A stretch of DNA of 64,000 nt from Sphingomonas parva (ex Maeng et al. 2020) (GTDB lineage Bacteria > Pseudomonadota > Alphaproteobacteria > Sphingomonadales > Sphingomonadaceae). The DNA is taken from positions 124,001 through 188,000 of the forward strand of contig NZ_SPDV01000002.1 of the NCBI RefSeq assembly GCF_004564275.1. The letters are read 5' to 3'. How positions within the stretch are numbered: the first letter of the stretch is position 1; every line of letters starts with the position of its first letter. This document shows, piece by piece, positions 49,487 to 58,987 of the stretch. Below the pieces are notes generated by a model. The model made no database searches and was not told the origin of the DNA. It saw nothing but the letters and a program-made list of their open reading frames with translations. A program made the translations under genes and the position numbers.

Positions 49487-51384
49487 GGCCGGGGCCTTCG
49501 TCTGAACAGCCGGAGCGGATCGACGGTCGCCCGAAAATGCCAGCCGCGATCCTGCATGTCCCGCGAGCCGGAGCGCGGGACCTGATGGAGCGCCTCGCCT
49601 TTTGCCACCCAGAGCCTGAGCGCGTCGGAGGGCGTCCAGGCGAGGCTCGCGCCCAGGCCGGCGATGAAGTGGCGCGCGGGCTGGGGCGGAGCGTTCGTGC
49701 CGGCGAGGGCCGCATCGGCGAAGGCCGAGATGCTGAAGCCGCCCCAGTCGAAGGCCTGGCGCCGGTTCGCGCGGCCGCTGATGCTGAAGCTCCAGGCGAG
49801 CTCGGCGGAGCCGATCGCGCCCTTGTCGACGAGGAAGATGTTCTCTCGATAGCCCCGCACCGTGCCTTGGCCGCCGATCGACAGGCGTTCCCCCGAATAA
49901 AGGATGCTGCTTGCCGTCTGCCCAGCCACGCGCGCACGCAGCTCGAGCCCGGGCGGACCGAGGCGGCGGGCATAATTGGCCTGGACCAGCCCGACCAGGA
50001 AGTGGCGGTCGGGATTGAGGATGCCGGGAATGTCGGACCGCGTGCCGCCCAACCCCATGCTTCCGGTCGCAGAGAGCGCCAGGACCTGGTTCACGCCACG
50101 CACCACATAGTCGGCGGTCAGGCGAACCGCTCCATATTCGCTGCGGCCGTTCCTCGATCCGGGTGCGAACGAGAACGGCTCCCCGAACAGGAAGCTGCGC
50201 TGATGGCGAAACGCGAACAGGATCCCCACCGACAGGGTGCGAGACGGTGACCATCGCCCCGGCCCACTCGGCATCAGCGGAGTCTCGATCAGACGGCGGC
50301 TGAAGCCGCCTTCCACCGCCCGGTCCTCCGCGCGGATATCCAGCGGGAGAAGCGGCCGGTCGATTACCGCGGCATCGTTGAAGCTGCCTCGCAACGTCAC
50401 CATCGTCTTGGGCGAGAAGAAGGGTGAGGTGTAGGATAATTGAGCATCCTCCACGCCGCTCGTATAGCCGACTTCTCCCGCCACCAGGTCGCCGTCGGAA
50501 AGCAGGTTGCGCAGGTACCCGCCGGCCGAAAGCCGCTCTCCGCCCACAGCGGGCGATCGATCGTTGGCGAAGGCGAGCGAGAGGCCGCCGCGCCGGGCCG
50601 GGTCGATCAGCACGTGAAGGGTCGCCTCGCCCGGACGCGCGCCCGGCCTCAGGTCGGCGTTGATCGATTCGACCGCCTGGCTTTCGGCGAGCAGGCGGAA
50701 ATCGCGCTCGATCGCGAACGCGCTGAGCGGACGCTGCCGCGCGGCCGGAAAACGGTGACGGATGAAGTCGCCGCCCAGGCCGTTGGGATCGCCGTCCGCG
50801 AATTCGACGACGATCCTTTCTCCCGCCGGCCCCGCGCTCAACTGCCCTTGCACGAGGCGCAATGCGAGCAGCCCTTCGCCGAGGCGGGACTCGTCCGAAA
50901 CGAGCAAGCCGGAATTGACGAACCCGGCCGTGACGAGGGCCCGGTTGATCATCTGGACCAGGGCGACGGCGGACGAGGCGCTCGAATCGGTATCGGGAAG
51001 CCCGTTCAGCGCAAACTGGCGCCGCACCCAATTGGCGTCCAGCGGTTCGCCCGGGCGATGCTCCAGGCGCAGATCGGGGGCGCCGGTCGAGGGCGGGCGC
51101 CATTGGGGCGGCGGCACACCTCCGCCGGTCGCGCTGTCGGCCTCGATCAGGATCGTGCGGAGCCGGCCGCTTCCTTCGCCCGGCCGCGCCGTTTCGCCGA
51201 TGGCGGCGGGGAGGTCCGGGTTCGTCTTCGGCTCGGACCAGGAGGGCAATTGCGGAGGCCGCGCGCCCGGTCCGGTGCGATCGCTCTGGCCGACGGAGCC
51301 GGCGGGGGCCGTCTGCGCCTGCGCGGCGGCCGCAAGACCGAGCAGGAGGCCGAGCCCGCCGATGCGGGCGCTTCTTGCCCTCAC
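49483..51384 (-). CDS. FhaC/ShlB/HecB-type TpsB outer-membrane transporter
   Basis: Two-partner-secretion pore that exports the neighbouring TpsA. 633 residues from GTG 51384 inside the TpsA stop. Signal peptide RIGGLGLLLGLAAAAQA; a POTRA region (about 90-215, with LDANWVRRQFALNGLPD and GLLALRLVQGQL); then a 16-strand barrel. GTVRGYRENIFLVDKGAIG contains the conserved VRGYRE of the L6 loop, and LSYTSPFFSPKTMVTLRGSF is a typical strand pair. C-terminal residues are DPLRLFRRRPRP, so the usual terminal aromatic is set back. The gene is complete. Confidence 0.9.
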   Translation of the reverse strand: MRARSARIGGLGLLLGLAAAAQAQTAPAGSVGQSDRTGPGARPPQLPSWSEPKTNPDLPAAIGETARPGEGSGRLRTILIEADSATGGGVPPPQWRPPSTGAPDLRLEHRPGEPLDANWVRRQFALNGLPDTDSSASSAVALVQMINRALVTAGFVNSGLLVSDESRLGEGLLALRLVQGQLSAGPAGERIVVEFADGDPNGLGGDFIRHRFPAARQRPLSAFAIERDFRLLAESQAVESINADLRPGARPGEATLHVLIDPARRGGLSLAFANDRSPAVGGERLSAGGYLRNLLSDGDLVAGEVGYTSGVEDAQLSYTSPFFSPKTMVTLRGSFNDAAVIDRPLLPLDIRAEDRAVEGGFSRRLIETPLMPSGPGRWSPSRTLSVGILFAFRHQRSFLFGEPFSFAPGSRNGRSEYGAVRLTADYVVRGVNQVLALSATGSMGLGGTRSDIPGILNPDRHFLVGLVQANYARRLGPPGLELRARVAGQTASSILYSGERLSIGGQGTVRGYRENIFLVDKGAIGSAELAWSFSISGRANRRQAFDWGGFSISAFADAALAGTNAPPQPARHFIAGLGASLAWTPSDALRLWVAKGEALHQVPRSGSRDMQDRGWHFRATVDPLRLFRRRPRP

Positions 51385-54300
51385 TGGCACGTCCCCGGAG
51401 GGGCAACCGCGTCCGCGCTTGGCTCTGGCGTGGCCCGAACGCCATAGGGCCCGATCGGCCGTATGCCCAACTGGCTGAGGCGGCTGCCGCTGCGGACGGC
51501 GGTGCACTGGCCCCGCAGGATGCCCGAAGCGTCGATCACCGACAGGTCAGGTGACACGGTGCCGGCGCTGACGTCGTAGATTGCGTTGTCGAACTGCAGG
51601 TCGCCGTCCACCTCGACCCGGTTCAGCCGATCGGCGGAAGCGATGAAATAGTTGCTCGAGATGCGGACATTGGCGCCTCCGCTTTGGCCCAGAGCGAGGA
51701 TGTCGCCGCCGTGCGACACGATGGCGAACGGATTGTCGATGACGATCAGGCCCCCTGTTCCGGGGCCGGAGGAGGTTTCGAGGACCCCGGGCGCACCCGC
51801 GCCGATCAGCCTCAAATACCCGCTGTTCGGCATGTCGATCAGGATGTTGCCCGCCGCGCCCTGCAGCGAATTCGTCGTGATCCTGCCCCCTTCCGCGATG
51901 GTGGCGTTGCCGGCGCTGATCAGGATGTTGCCGGCCGGCCCTCCTTCGTCGCTCAGATTCTCGCTTGAGATCGCCGATCCCTGGCCGCTGAGGAGCAGGC
52001 GTTCGGTTTCGACCGCGATGTTGCCCGCGGGATTGGCGTTGACCGTCGAGGTGGTGAGCGTCGATCGGTCGAGGATTTCGAGGCGCCCCGCGGTCAGCTC
52101 CAGGTTGCCGCTCGGTCCCGTTGCCTCGCCGGTGGCTTCGGAGCCGATCAATGCCCGCTCGGTCATCCGCAAGCTGCCCGCTTCGATCGTGAGGTCGCCG
52201 GCCGAGCCCGGGCCGGACGTGTTGGTGGTGATTTCGGCATTCCGCATGACGAGTGCCCCCGTCACCTTCACCGCCACCGTGCCGGCATCGCCGCTATCGA
52301 CGGCCTCGGAGCTGATGCGGCTGCGGACCATGTCGAGTGCATCGAGCGCCACCGTCACCGCACCGCCATTGCCGGTGCCGAACGCGTCCGAATCGACCCA
52401 TGAATCGACCAGGGTGGCGGTCCCGCCGCGCACCGTCACCGACCCGCCGTCGCCCGCGCCATGGCTGCGCGACGTGATCGTGGCCTGGCTGGCCATGCTC
52501 AACCGGCCGACCGTGACATCGACGTTGCCGCCATCGCCGGCGTCACCCGAGTTGGAGGTGATCGCGCTCAGGGCGCCCATGTTCAGAGTGTCGGCGGCGA
52601 CGGTCACGTCTCCCGCATCGCCGGTCGCGAAGGCGCCGCTGTCGGCCGAGATGCTGCCGAACGCCAGGTCGATGGTCTTGGCCTCGACGGCGACATTGCC
52701 GCCCCTGCCGGCGCCTTCCGCGCCGGCCGACACCCTTCCGCCGTCGATCGCCAGCCTGTCCGCGACCGTCAGGCGGACGTCGCCGCCTCTGCCGTCACCC
52801 TCGGCGGTCGAGGTGATCGCGGTGCCCATTCCCAGCTGCAGCACGGGCGCTTCGATACCGACCCCGCCGGCGTCGCCGGCGCCGAGGCTGCGGGAGCTGA
52901 GCTCGGCGCCGTCCTCCATCGTCATCCGCTCGGCCACTTCGAAGCCGATGAACCCGCCGTCGCCGTCGCCATAGGCCTCCGACTGGATTTGGCTGGCGAC
53001 GATCTCCACCTTCGGCGCGCTGACCACGACACCGCCGGCGCTCCCCCTGCCGAGCGTGTTCGAAGCGATCCTCGAGCCGTTCTGGAGGCGCAGCAGGCCG
53101 GTCAGCTGGAAGGCGATCAGAAAGGCCTCGCCGTCACCGGACGCACTCGCCACGACGGCGCTTCTGTCGAGCACGACGCTGCCCCCGTCGATCAGCACGC
53201 CCCCCGAATCTCCGGAGGCATAAGCGTTGGACGTCAGATAGCTGCCGTCCTGCAGGGTGAGCGTGCCCGGCACGGCGAGATGGACGATGCCGCCGTCGCC
53301 GGTGTCATACGCATCCGAGGTCATGTACGAGCGGACCAGCTCTGCGTCCCCGGCCGCTACGAACACGCCGCCGGCATCGCCTTCGCCAAGCGCATCGGCC
53401 GAGATGAAGCTGTCCAGGAGCCGGAGCTGCGGCGTTTCCACGAACACGCCGCCGCCATCGCCCGACCCGTTCGAATCGGTGGAAATCGACGAGAATTCCT
53501 CGAGGGTGACGCTTCGTGTCCCCGAGAGCTCGACCACACCGGCGTCGCCGCTGCCGAATGGGTTCGAGAGGATGCTGCCGTTCGAGAGCAGGATGTCCTC
53601 GCCCCGCAGCAGGATCTCGCCGGGCGCCCCCGTATCGCTGCTGCGCGAGGCGATTTCCGCGCCGCCGGTCACCGATATCGCCCGGGCGGCGACGTCGATG
53701 TCTCCCGCCGACCGTTCCCCAAGGCCGGTGGTGATCACGTTGGATGCATTGTCGAGCGCGAGGCTGTCGGCGAGGATATCGATGCCGCCGCTGTTCGCGT
53801 CCGGCGAGGAGAAAGCGGAAAGTACGCTTCCCTCGAGCCGCACGGCGCCCCCCGAGACCTGGATCGAGCCGTCGGCGCCGGCCGTCGAGGTCGTCACCAG
53901 GAACGAGCCGTCGAGGTTTACCGCCCCGGCGCCGGGCGAAAGCGTTCCGGGAACGAAGGTGCCTGGCGCGGTTCCGGCGCCGTGGAGCTGGAAACCGGCG
54001 CTGCTGAGCGTGGCGTTGGTGATCCGGATCTCCGACGCGCTCAGCGTCACCGTCGCCGGCTCCGGCAGGAAGGCGGCGTTGGTGCCCGCCATCAGGATCG
54101 CACCCTCGTTGCCGAGGAAGCCGAACCCCTCGGGCGACGCGACCGAGAGGGTGGAGCCTCCCGGCGTGCTGATCGCAAAGGCCGAGCCGTCGGCGAAGCG
54201 GAGCGTGCCCGCCGTGGAGACGTGGGCGGCGGCGGGAACGTTCAGCTGCGCCTCCGGGCCGAAGATGATCCCTGCCGGGTTGAGGAAGAAGAAATCCGCG

Positions 54301-54635
54301 TTCGGGAGGGCGGTGCTGTCGAGCGTGCCGTAAAGGTGCGACGGATCTCCCCCGGTGACGCGGTTGATCACGTTCGCGATGGCGCCAGGCTCCCCGGCGC
54401 TGAACGTCCATTGCGCGACCTCGCCGGTGGCGAGATCGAACTGCCCGAAGCTGTGGAAGAGATTGCCGCCCGACTGGCGGCCCCCGTCGATCGTGTGCAC
54501 GCTCCCCGCGCTCGAGACGCTGGTGCCGAGGGTCCCGTCGGGAACGATGGCGGTCGTCACCGCCGGTGGCGCGGTTTGCGCCGTAGCGCCCCCGGCGACG
54601 CCGAGCAGCAGGAGCGCGAGCCTCCTCAACGCCAT
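51381..54635 (-). CDS. TpsA-type exoprotein (filamentous haemagglutinin N-terminal domain, beta-helix repeats)
   Basis: 1084 residues. Signal peptide MALRRLALLLLGVAGGATAQ; residues about 25-145 are the TPS secretion domain (FHSFGQFDLATGEVAQWTF, NVINRVTGGDPSHLYGTLD, FFFLNPAGIIFGP). From about 250 to 1000 the chain is a series of roughly 25-30-residue rungs with the pattern S-S/T-x-A-x-G-x-GD(G/A)GG-V-x-V, as in ADALGEGDAGGVFVAA, SRSHGAGDGGSVTVRG and SEAYGDGDGGFIGFE. The end (GILRGQCTAVRSGSRLSQLG) recalls the C-terminus of cyanobacterial TPS exoproteins. No RHS or toxin domain is seen. Start overlaps the CHAT stop by 10 bases. Confidence 0.88.
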   Translation of the reverse strand: MALRRLALLLLGVAGGATAQTAPPAVTTAIVPDGTLGTSVSSAGSVHTIDGGRQSGGNLFHSFGQFDLATGEVAQWTFSAGEPGAIANVINRVTGGDPSHLYGTLDSTALPNADFFFLNPAGIIFGPEAQLNVPAAAHVSTAGTLRFADGSAFAISTPGGSTLSVASPEGFGFLGNEGAILMAGTNAAFLPEPATVTLSASEIRITNATLSSAGFQLHGAGTAPGTFVPGTLSPGAGAVNLDGSFLVTTSTAGADGSIQVSGGAVRLEGSVLSAFSSPDANSGGIDILADSLALDNASNVITTGLGERSAGDIDVAARAISVTGGAEIASRSSDTGAPGEILLRGEDILLSNGSILSNPFGSGDAGVVELSGTRSVTLEEFSSISTDSNGSGDGGGVFVETPQLRLLDSFISADALGEGDAGGVFVAAGDAELVRSYMTSDAYDTGDGGIVHLAVPGTLTLQDGSYLTSNAYASGDSGGVLIDGGSVVLDRSAVVASASGDGEAFLIAFQLTGLLRLQNGSRIASNTLGRGSAGGVVVSAPKVEIVASQIQSEAYGDGDGGFIGFEVAERMTMEDGAELSSRSLGAGDAGGVGIEAPVLQLGMGTAITSTAEGDGRGGDVRLTVADRLAIDGGRVSAGAEGAGRGGNVAVEAKTIDLAFGSISADSGAFATGDAGDVTVAADTLNMGALSAITSNSGDAGDGGNVDVTVGRLSMASQATITSRSHGAGDGGSVTVRGGTATLVDSWVDSDAFGTGNGGAVTVALDALDMVRSRISSEAVDSGDAGTVAVKVTGALVMRNAEITTNTSGPGSAGDLTIEAGSLRMTERALIGSEATGEATGPSGNLELTAGRLEILDRSTLTTSTVNANPAGNIAVETERLLLSGQGSAISSENLSDEGGPAGNILISAGNATIAEGGRITTNSLQGAAGNILIDMPNSGYLRLIGAGAPGVLETSSGPGTGGLIVIDNPFAIVSHGGDILALGQSGGANVRISSNYFIASADRLNRVEVDGDLQFDNAIYDVSAGTVSPDLSVIDASGILRGQCTAVRSGSRLSQLGIRPIGPYGVRATPEPSADAVAPPGTCQ

Positions 54636-57085
54636 GCGCCCAGCAGCGTGAACGCCGCCCAGATGTGCGGCCGCGCGTCCGCACCGCCGCTGCGGATCAT
54701 GGCGAGCTGCGCGTCGCGCAGGGCGGCGGAGCGGGAGGCGCCGCCGCCATAAGCGGAATAGAAGCTGCGCATCAGCTTCCCGGTGCCGGCATCGTCCACT
54801 TGCCAGAGGGAGGCGATCGCGCTGGTCGCGCCGGCCTGCACCGCCGCGCCGGCCAGGCCCATGCTGGTCTCGTCGTCGCCGACGGCGGTCTCGCAGGCGC
54901 TGAGCACGAGCAGGTCCAGCGACTCGCCGCGGTTGCGGTTCGCCGCGATGATGTCGCGCAATTCGGTGAGCCGGATCACCTCTCCGTCGGCGACGATGAA
55001 GGCCCGGTCGGAGCGGCCGTTGAACGAGGCGTGGGTGGCGAGGTGAAGCACGTCCACGTCGCCGGCGCCCATTTCGCGGACCAGATCGGCACGGTGGAAG
55101 TTCGCGATGTGGCGGCCTGGAGCGCCGCTGGCGGCGGCGATCTCCGCTTCGACGGCGGTGCTCTTGAGCGCCGGGAAAGAGCCGGCGGGGAGGCGCACCC
55201 GGCGCTGGAGCGAAGCGGCGACGACATGCGCGGGGTCCTCGCCGCGGGCGGTGCCGGCCTGCAGATAGGCGAGCGCCGGCGCCACGACGACACGGGTGCG
55301 CTCGATCAGGAACCGGCCCTGCCCATCGAGCAGGGCGGCGAAGGGCAGCGCCCGAAGCGGGCCATCGGGGATGATCGCCAGCATCGCGCCGGGCTTCAGC
55401 CGGCCCTCGATCGGCGCGATCAGCAGCTGGTAGAGCCGCTGCGCCGGGACGCGCCACGCCTCGTCGTCGCCGTAGGTGGTGGAAAGCACCGTTGCCTGGA
55501 CAAGACGCGCGATCTCGTCGCGATTGGCGCTTCGATCGGGCGGCAGCCGGTGGAAGGCGCGCTGTCCGCCCTCGTCCCCGGAAAGATAGAGGAGCTCGAT
55601 CCGATCGGGCAGGAGCAGGGGGTAGAGCACGACCTCGCCGGCGGCGAGATCCTGCGGCTTCAACGCGTCGCGCGGGGGCAGGCACTCGCTGCCCACCGCG
55701 TTCTGCAACTCCGCCTGGCGCGAGGCTTCGATGATGATCTGCGCGGCGCTCACCCGCGCCTCGCCGCCATCGCCTTGTGCGGCGGCGAGCGCGACGTCCG
55801 CGGCCTGCTCGAAGACGTCGCGCATGTAGAGGGCGAAGGTCGATTCCTCGGTGATCGGATCGAGGCGCGGCAGCGAAGGGCGCAGGTTCTCGAGCGCCGC
55901 ATAGGCGGCGGCGCTGTGGCGCTCACGGTGGGCGGGGTCGGCGGCCGCCAGCAGCAGGTAGAGGCCGGGAAGGCGCGTGGGTATTGCGCGGCGACTCTCG
56001 AGGAGCAGGGCCTGCTCCGCCAGGGCGACCGCGCGTGCCGGCTCGCCGCCGGTGAGCGCCAGCTTCGCCTCGATCTCCGCCGCCAGCGCCAGGACGCCTG
56101 GATCCGTATTGCCATTGGATCGCATGGCAGCGAGTCCATCGGCGAGGGCAGGACCGTCCGTTGCCCCGAGCTCGATCGCCGTGTCGAGCAGGCGTCCGAC
56201 GACTTCCCCGCGCAGGCCGGGCGCCGCGATGGCCGCCGCCGCAGGCACCGCCCCCAGCGCCGCAGCCGCGCCCTCGCGACGCATCGTCTCGCGATCTTCG
56301 GCGGGGCTTCGGCTCAGCGCCATCCAGTAGCGCGCGAGCCGGAGGCCGGCCAGCCCGGCAAGCTCCGCGTCGCCGTTGCGCAGCGCGCGCGCGCTGGCGC
56401 ATTGCAGCGCGATGACGGTCAGATAGGCGTTGGTCGTCCGCGCCAGATTGCGGTCGGACAGGTCACCGCAGCTGTCGATCTCGGTCCGCGCGGCGGCCGC
56501 GAGATAGGTCGTGGTCAACCCGGCGTCGGCCGCCGGCGCCGGAGTCTCGTCGCTGCTGCCGCGGGTCGTGCCGGCGCTCGGGGCGGAGACCGCGACCAGC
56601 GCCAGGCGATAGGCCGAGAGAGCCGAGACTCGGGGTTCGTCCGTAGCGCTGCGAAAGGCGGTGGTGAGGAAGCTGTGGGCCTGCGCCTGGCTGCCCAAGG
56701 GGGAGCGTCGCATCACCTCGCCGGCCGCCGAGCAATAGACCGCGAGGGCGCGTGCGCCGGGGCGGCCCGGGCCGGCGGCTTCGATCTCGAGCACGCGCAG
56801 CGCCTGATCGAGGGCGCCGGCGTCCCCAGTCGCGAGAAGGGTCTCGGCTTGCGCCGCAGCCGCGATCAAAGCGTCGTCGCTTGGGAAAGCGGTCGGCGTC
56901 GGAGCACTGCCGCACAGATCGTCGGCGGTGGCTGCCGCGGCCGGCGCCGCGGCCAGCGCCGCAGCCAGCATCGCGAGACGCCGGCAGAATCGCGCGATCC
57001 GCGCCGCACGGCTGCCGCGCGGACGGAACGCCGAGCCAGCCGGCTGAGGGACGTAACCCTCTGATCCCGCTCGGCTGTCCTGCAT
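54626..57085 (-). CDS. Secreted CHAT-domain peptidase-like protein
   Basis: 819 residues. A long basic N-terminus precedes a signal-type helix (RRLAMLAAALAAAPAAAATA). Residues about 60-480 are helical, Ala-rich, in TPR-like pairs. The C-terminal CHAT domain (about 500-819) has the caspase-like dyad: His685 in VDVLHLATHASF and Cys731 in LLVLSACETAVGDDE, plus SMGLAGAAVQAGATSAIASL and the closing WAAFTLLG. Both catalytic residues are present. First gene of the operon; its stop overlaps the TpsA start. ATG 57085 is chosen with GGGGGAGG 11 bases upstream; a GTG at 57106 is possible. Target unknown; the co-encoded exoprotein is the obvious candidate. Confidence 0.88.
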   Translation of the reverse strand: MQDSRAGSEGYVPQPAGSAFRPRGSRAARIARFCRRLAMLAAALAAAPAAAATADDLCGSAPTPTAFPSDDALIAAAAQAETLLATGDAGALDQALRVLEIEAAGPGRPGARALAVYCSAAGEVMRRSPLGSQAQAHSFLTTAFRSATDEPRVSALSAYRLALVAVSAPSAGTTRGSSDETPAPAADAGLTTTYLAAAARTEIDSCGDLSDRNLARTTNAYLTVIALQCASARALRNGDAELAGLAGLRLARYWMALSRSPAEDRETMRREGAAAALGAVPAAAAIAAPGLRGEVVGRLLDTAIELGATDGPALADGLAAMRSNGNTDPGVLALAAEIEAKLALTGGEPARAVALAEQALLLESRRAIPTRLPGLYLLLAAADPAHRERHSAAAYAALENLRPSLPRLDPITEESTFALYMRDVFEQAADVALAAAQGDGGEARVSAAQIIIEASRQAELQNAVGSECLPPRDALKPQDLAAGEVVLYPLLLPDRIELLYLSGDEGGQRAFHRLPPDRSANRDEIARLVQATVLSTTYGDDEAWRVPAQRLYQLLIAPIEGRLKPGAMLAIIPDGPLRALPFAALLDGQGRFLIERTRVVVAPALAYLQAGTARGEDPAHVVAASLQRRVRLPAGSFPALKSTAVEAEIAAASGAPGRHIANFHRADLVREMGAGDVDVLHLATHASFNGRSDRAFIVADGEVIRLTELRDIIAANRNRGESLDLLVLSACETAVGDDETSMGLAGAAVQAGATSAIASLWQVDDAGTGKLMRSFYSAYGGGASRSAALRDAQLAMIRSGGADARPHIWAAFTLLGAWR

Positions 57086-57218
57086 CCGGATATTCGCCTC
57101 CCCCACGAAGCAGCCTCATCGTGCCTGAGGCCGAGGCCCTCCGCAACCGCTCACTCCGTGCCGGCCGCCGATCCGCTTGCCCTCCCGTTTCGCCGCCGCG
57201 GATGCTAGGCGCTCTTGG

Positions 57219-57413
57219 ATGCGCACCGTCTCCGCCAACGCCAGCGTTCGCCTCTATCATCTCGACGAAGGCGATCCGGTCGCCCAGACATTGTTCTACG
57301 GCTCGCTCGACGAGGCGCTCGCGGTGGCGCGTCAGCAGCCTGCGGACGTCCAGGCGGGACTGTGGCTCGCCACCGACAATGACGTGGTCGCCTTTCTCGA
57401 TCTGGAAGCGTGA
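57219..57413 (+). CDS. Small hypothetical protein (64 residues)
   Basis: From ATG 57219: MRTVSANASVRLYHLDEGDP, then TLFYGSLDEALAVARQQPAD and LWLATDNDVVAFLDLEA. Looks like a compact alpha/beta fold; no family known to me. It is divergent from the CHAT operon (133 bases) and converges with the MFS gene. A start at 57177 would add 14 residues of poorer coding character. Confidence 0.6.
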   Translation: MRTVSANASVRLYHLDEGDPVAQTLFYGSLDEALAVARQQPADVQAGLWLATDNDVVAFLDLEA

Positions 57414-57432
57414 ACATGCGGGAGGCGCGCTG

Positions 57433-58833
57433 CTAGCGCCTCGGCAGGGTCGCAAATGCGGTCACGCCCGCTGCCATCGCGAGCGTCGCGCCGATCGCGG
57501 CAGCGATGTGGAAGGCGCCGAACAGCGCTGCTCCCGATTGCGCGATGACGGCGCCGGCCAGGGCAGTGGCGACGAGGCCGCCGGTGCGGGCGATCGCGCT
57601 GTTGAAGCCGGAGGCGGTGCCGCTGTGGTCCGCATCGACCGACGAAAGGACGGCGCTGGTCAGCGGCGCAACGGCGCCGGCCATGCCGAGCGCAATGACG
57701 GCAATCCCGGGAAGCACCTGGCCCCAGTAATGCGCCTCGGCGTCGAGGCGGAGGAGAAGCAGATAGCCGACCCCGACGATCGCCGGGCCGACGGTCAGGG
57801 GCCAGCGCGGGCCGATCCGCGCCGCCAGTCCGCCCATCAGCCGCGAGGCCGATCCGATGACGATCGAGAACGGCAGCAGCGCCAGACCGGCCTGCAGAGG
57901 AGAATAGCCGGCGCCGACGATCAAAATATAGGGCAGCAGCAGGATCAGCCCGCCGAGCGCGCCGTAAAGCAGGAAGGTCAGCAGGTTCAGGCCGACGAAC
58001 GCCCGCGATCCGAACAGGCTCAGCGGCATCATCGCCCGACTGCCGCGGCGGTGCTCGACAGCGAGGAATGTCGCGAGGAGGACGATCCCCGCGATCACGC
58101 CCGTCGCGGCCGACCCGGAGAGTCTGTCCTCGCTGGACCAGAGGGTGAGCGCCCAGGTGAGGGCGCCCAGGGCGGCGGTGGCCAGAGTCGCGCCCAGCCA
58201 GTCGAGTGGCTGTCTTCCCTCCGCGCTCTCCGGCACCTTGCGCCACGCGATCAGGATCGCCGCCGCCGCCACCGGCAGGTTCAGGAAGAAGATCGCGCGC
58301 CATCCCACGCTCTCGACCAGCCATCCTCCGAGCGGCGGCCCGATCGCCGCGGCGATGGCTCCGGCGGATGCCCAGGTGCCGACCGCGCGCCCGCGTGCTT
58401 CGCCGGTGAAGCTGTTGCCCAGGATGGCGAGGCTGTTCGGCATCAGCATCGCAGCGCCGATGCCCTGAAGTGCCCGGGCGGCGAGCAGGATCTCGAGCCG
58501 CGGCGCGAGACCACAAAGCAAGGAGGCGAGGGCGAACAACAGGGTGCCGCCGATCAGCATCCGCCGCCGTCCGAAATGATCGCCCGCTGCCCCGCCGATC
58601 AGCAGCAGGGCCGAAAGCGGCAGCAGATAGGCGTTGATCGTCCACTGCAGCGCGGCCGCGCCGGCCGACAGGCTGCGGCCGATCGCCGGCAGCGCGACAT
58701 TGACCACGGATCCGTCGATAAAGGCGAGGCTCGACGCGCAGATCGTCGCGACCAGCGTCCATCGCAGGTGAGGCTGCGCCGCCTCCGAGCCTTCGGGCGC
58801 TGGTCCGCGCTGGTTGGGCGCTGCAGACGCCAT
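57433..58833 (-). CDS. MFS transporter, DHA2 (EmrB/QacA) type
   Basis: Proton-driven drug or metabolite exporter, 466 residues, about 14 helices. RWTLVATICASSLAFIDGSV and VNVALPAIGRSLSAGAAALQ hold the DHA2 motif D1; GDHFGRRRMLIGG is motif A; RALQGIGAAMLMPNSLAIL is motif B; GPPLGGWLVESVGWRAIFFL is motif C. ATG 58833 follows GGGAGGGATC. No regulator or membrane-fusion partner is adjacent. Substrate unknown. Confidence 0.92.
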   Translation of the reverse strand: MASAAPNQRGPAPEGSEAAQPHLRWTLVATICASSLAFIDGSVVNVALPAIGRSLSAGAAALQWTINAYLLPLSALLLIGGAAGDHFGRRRMLIGGTLLFALASLLCGLAPRLEILLAARALQGIGAAMLMPNSLAILGNSFTGEARGRAVGTWASAGAIAAAIGPPLGGWLVESVGWRAIFFLNLPVAAAAILIAWRKVPESAEGRQPLDWLGATLATAALGALTWALTLWSSEDRLSGSAATGVIAGIVLLATFLAVEHRRGSRAMMPLSLFGSRAFVGLNLLTFLLYGALGGLILLLPYILIVGAGYSPLQAGLALLPFSIVIGSASRLMGGLAARIGPRWPLTVGPAIVGVGYLLLLRLDAEAHYWGQVLPGIAVIALGMAGAVAPLTSAVLSSVDADHSGTASGFNSAIARTGGLVATALAGAVIAQSGAALFGAFHIAAAIGATLAMAAGVTAFATLPRR

Positions 58834-58987
58834 GATCCCTCCCATGCCGCTCGGGCGCCGGCCTCTGCGGCCCGACGCAAGACCGTGGTCGTGTTCATCG
58901 ACGCGATCAAGGCACGACATGTGCCTGCGGCTTCCGGCGGCCGGCCTTCCCGGAACGTCGGAGACGTCAAGGCGTTCTGCACCCGTA

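Noticed and set aside
52461-54752. Possible tandem DNA repeats or CRISPR-like array
   Set aside because: The repetition is at protein level (beta-helix rungs of TpsA); there are no identical direct repeats with unique spacers.
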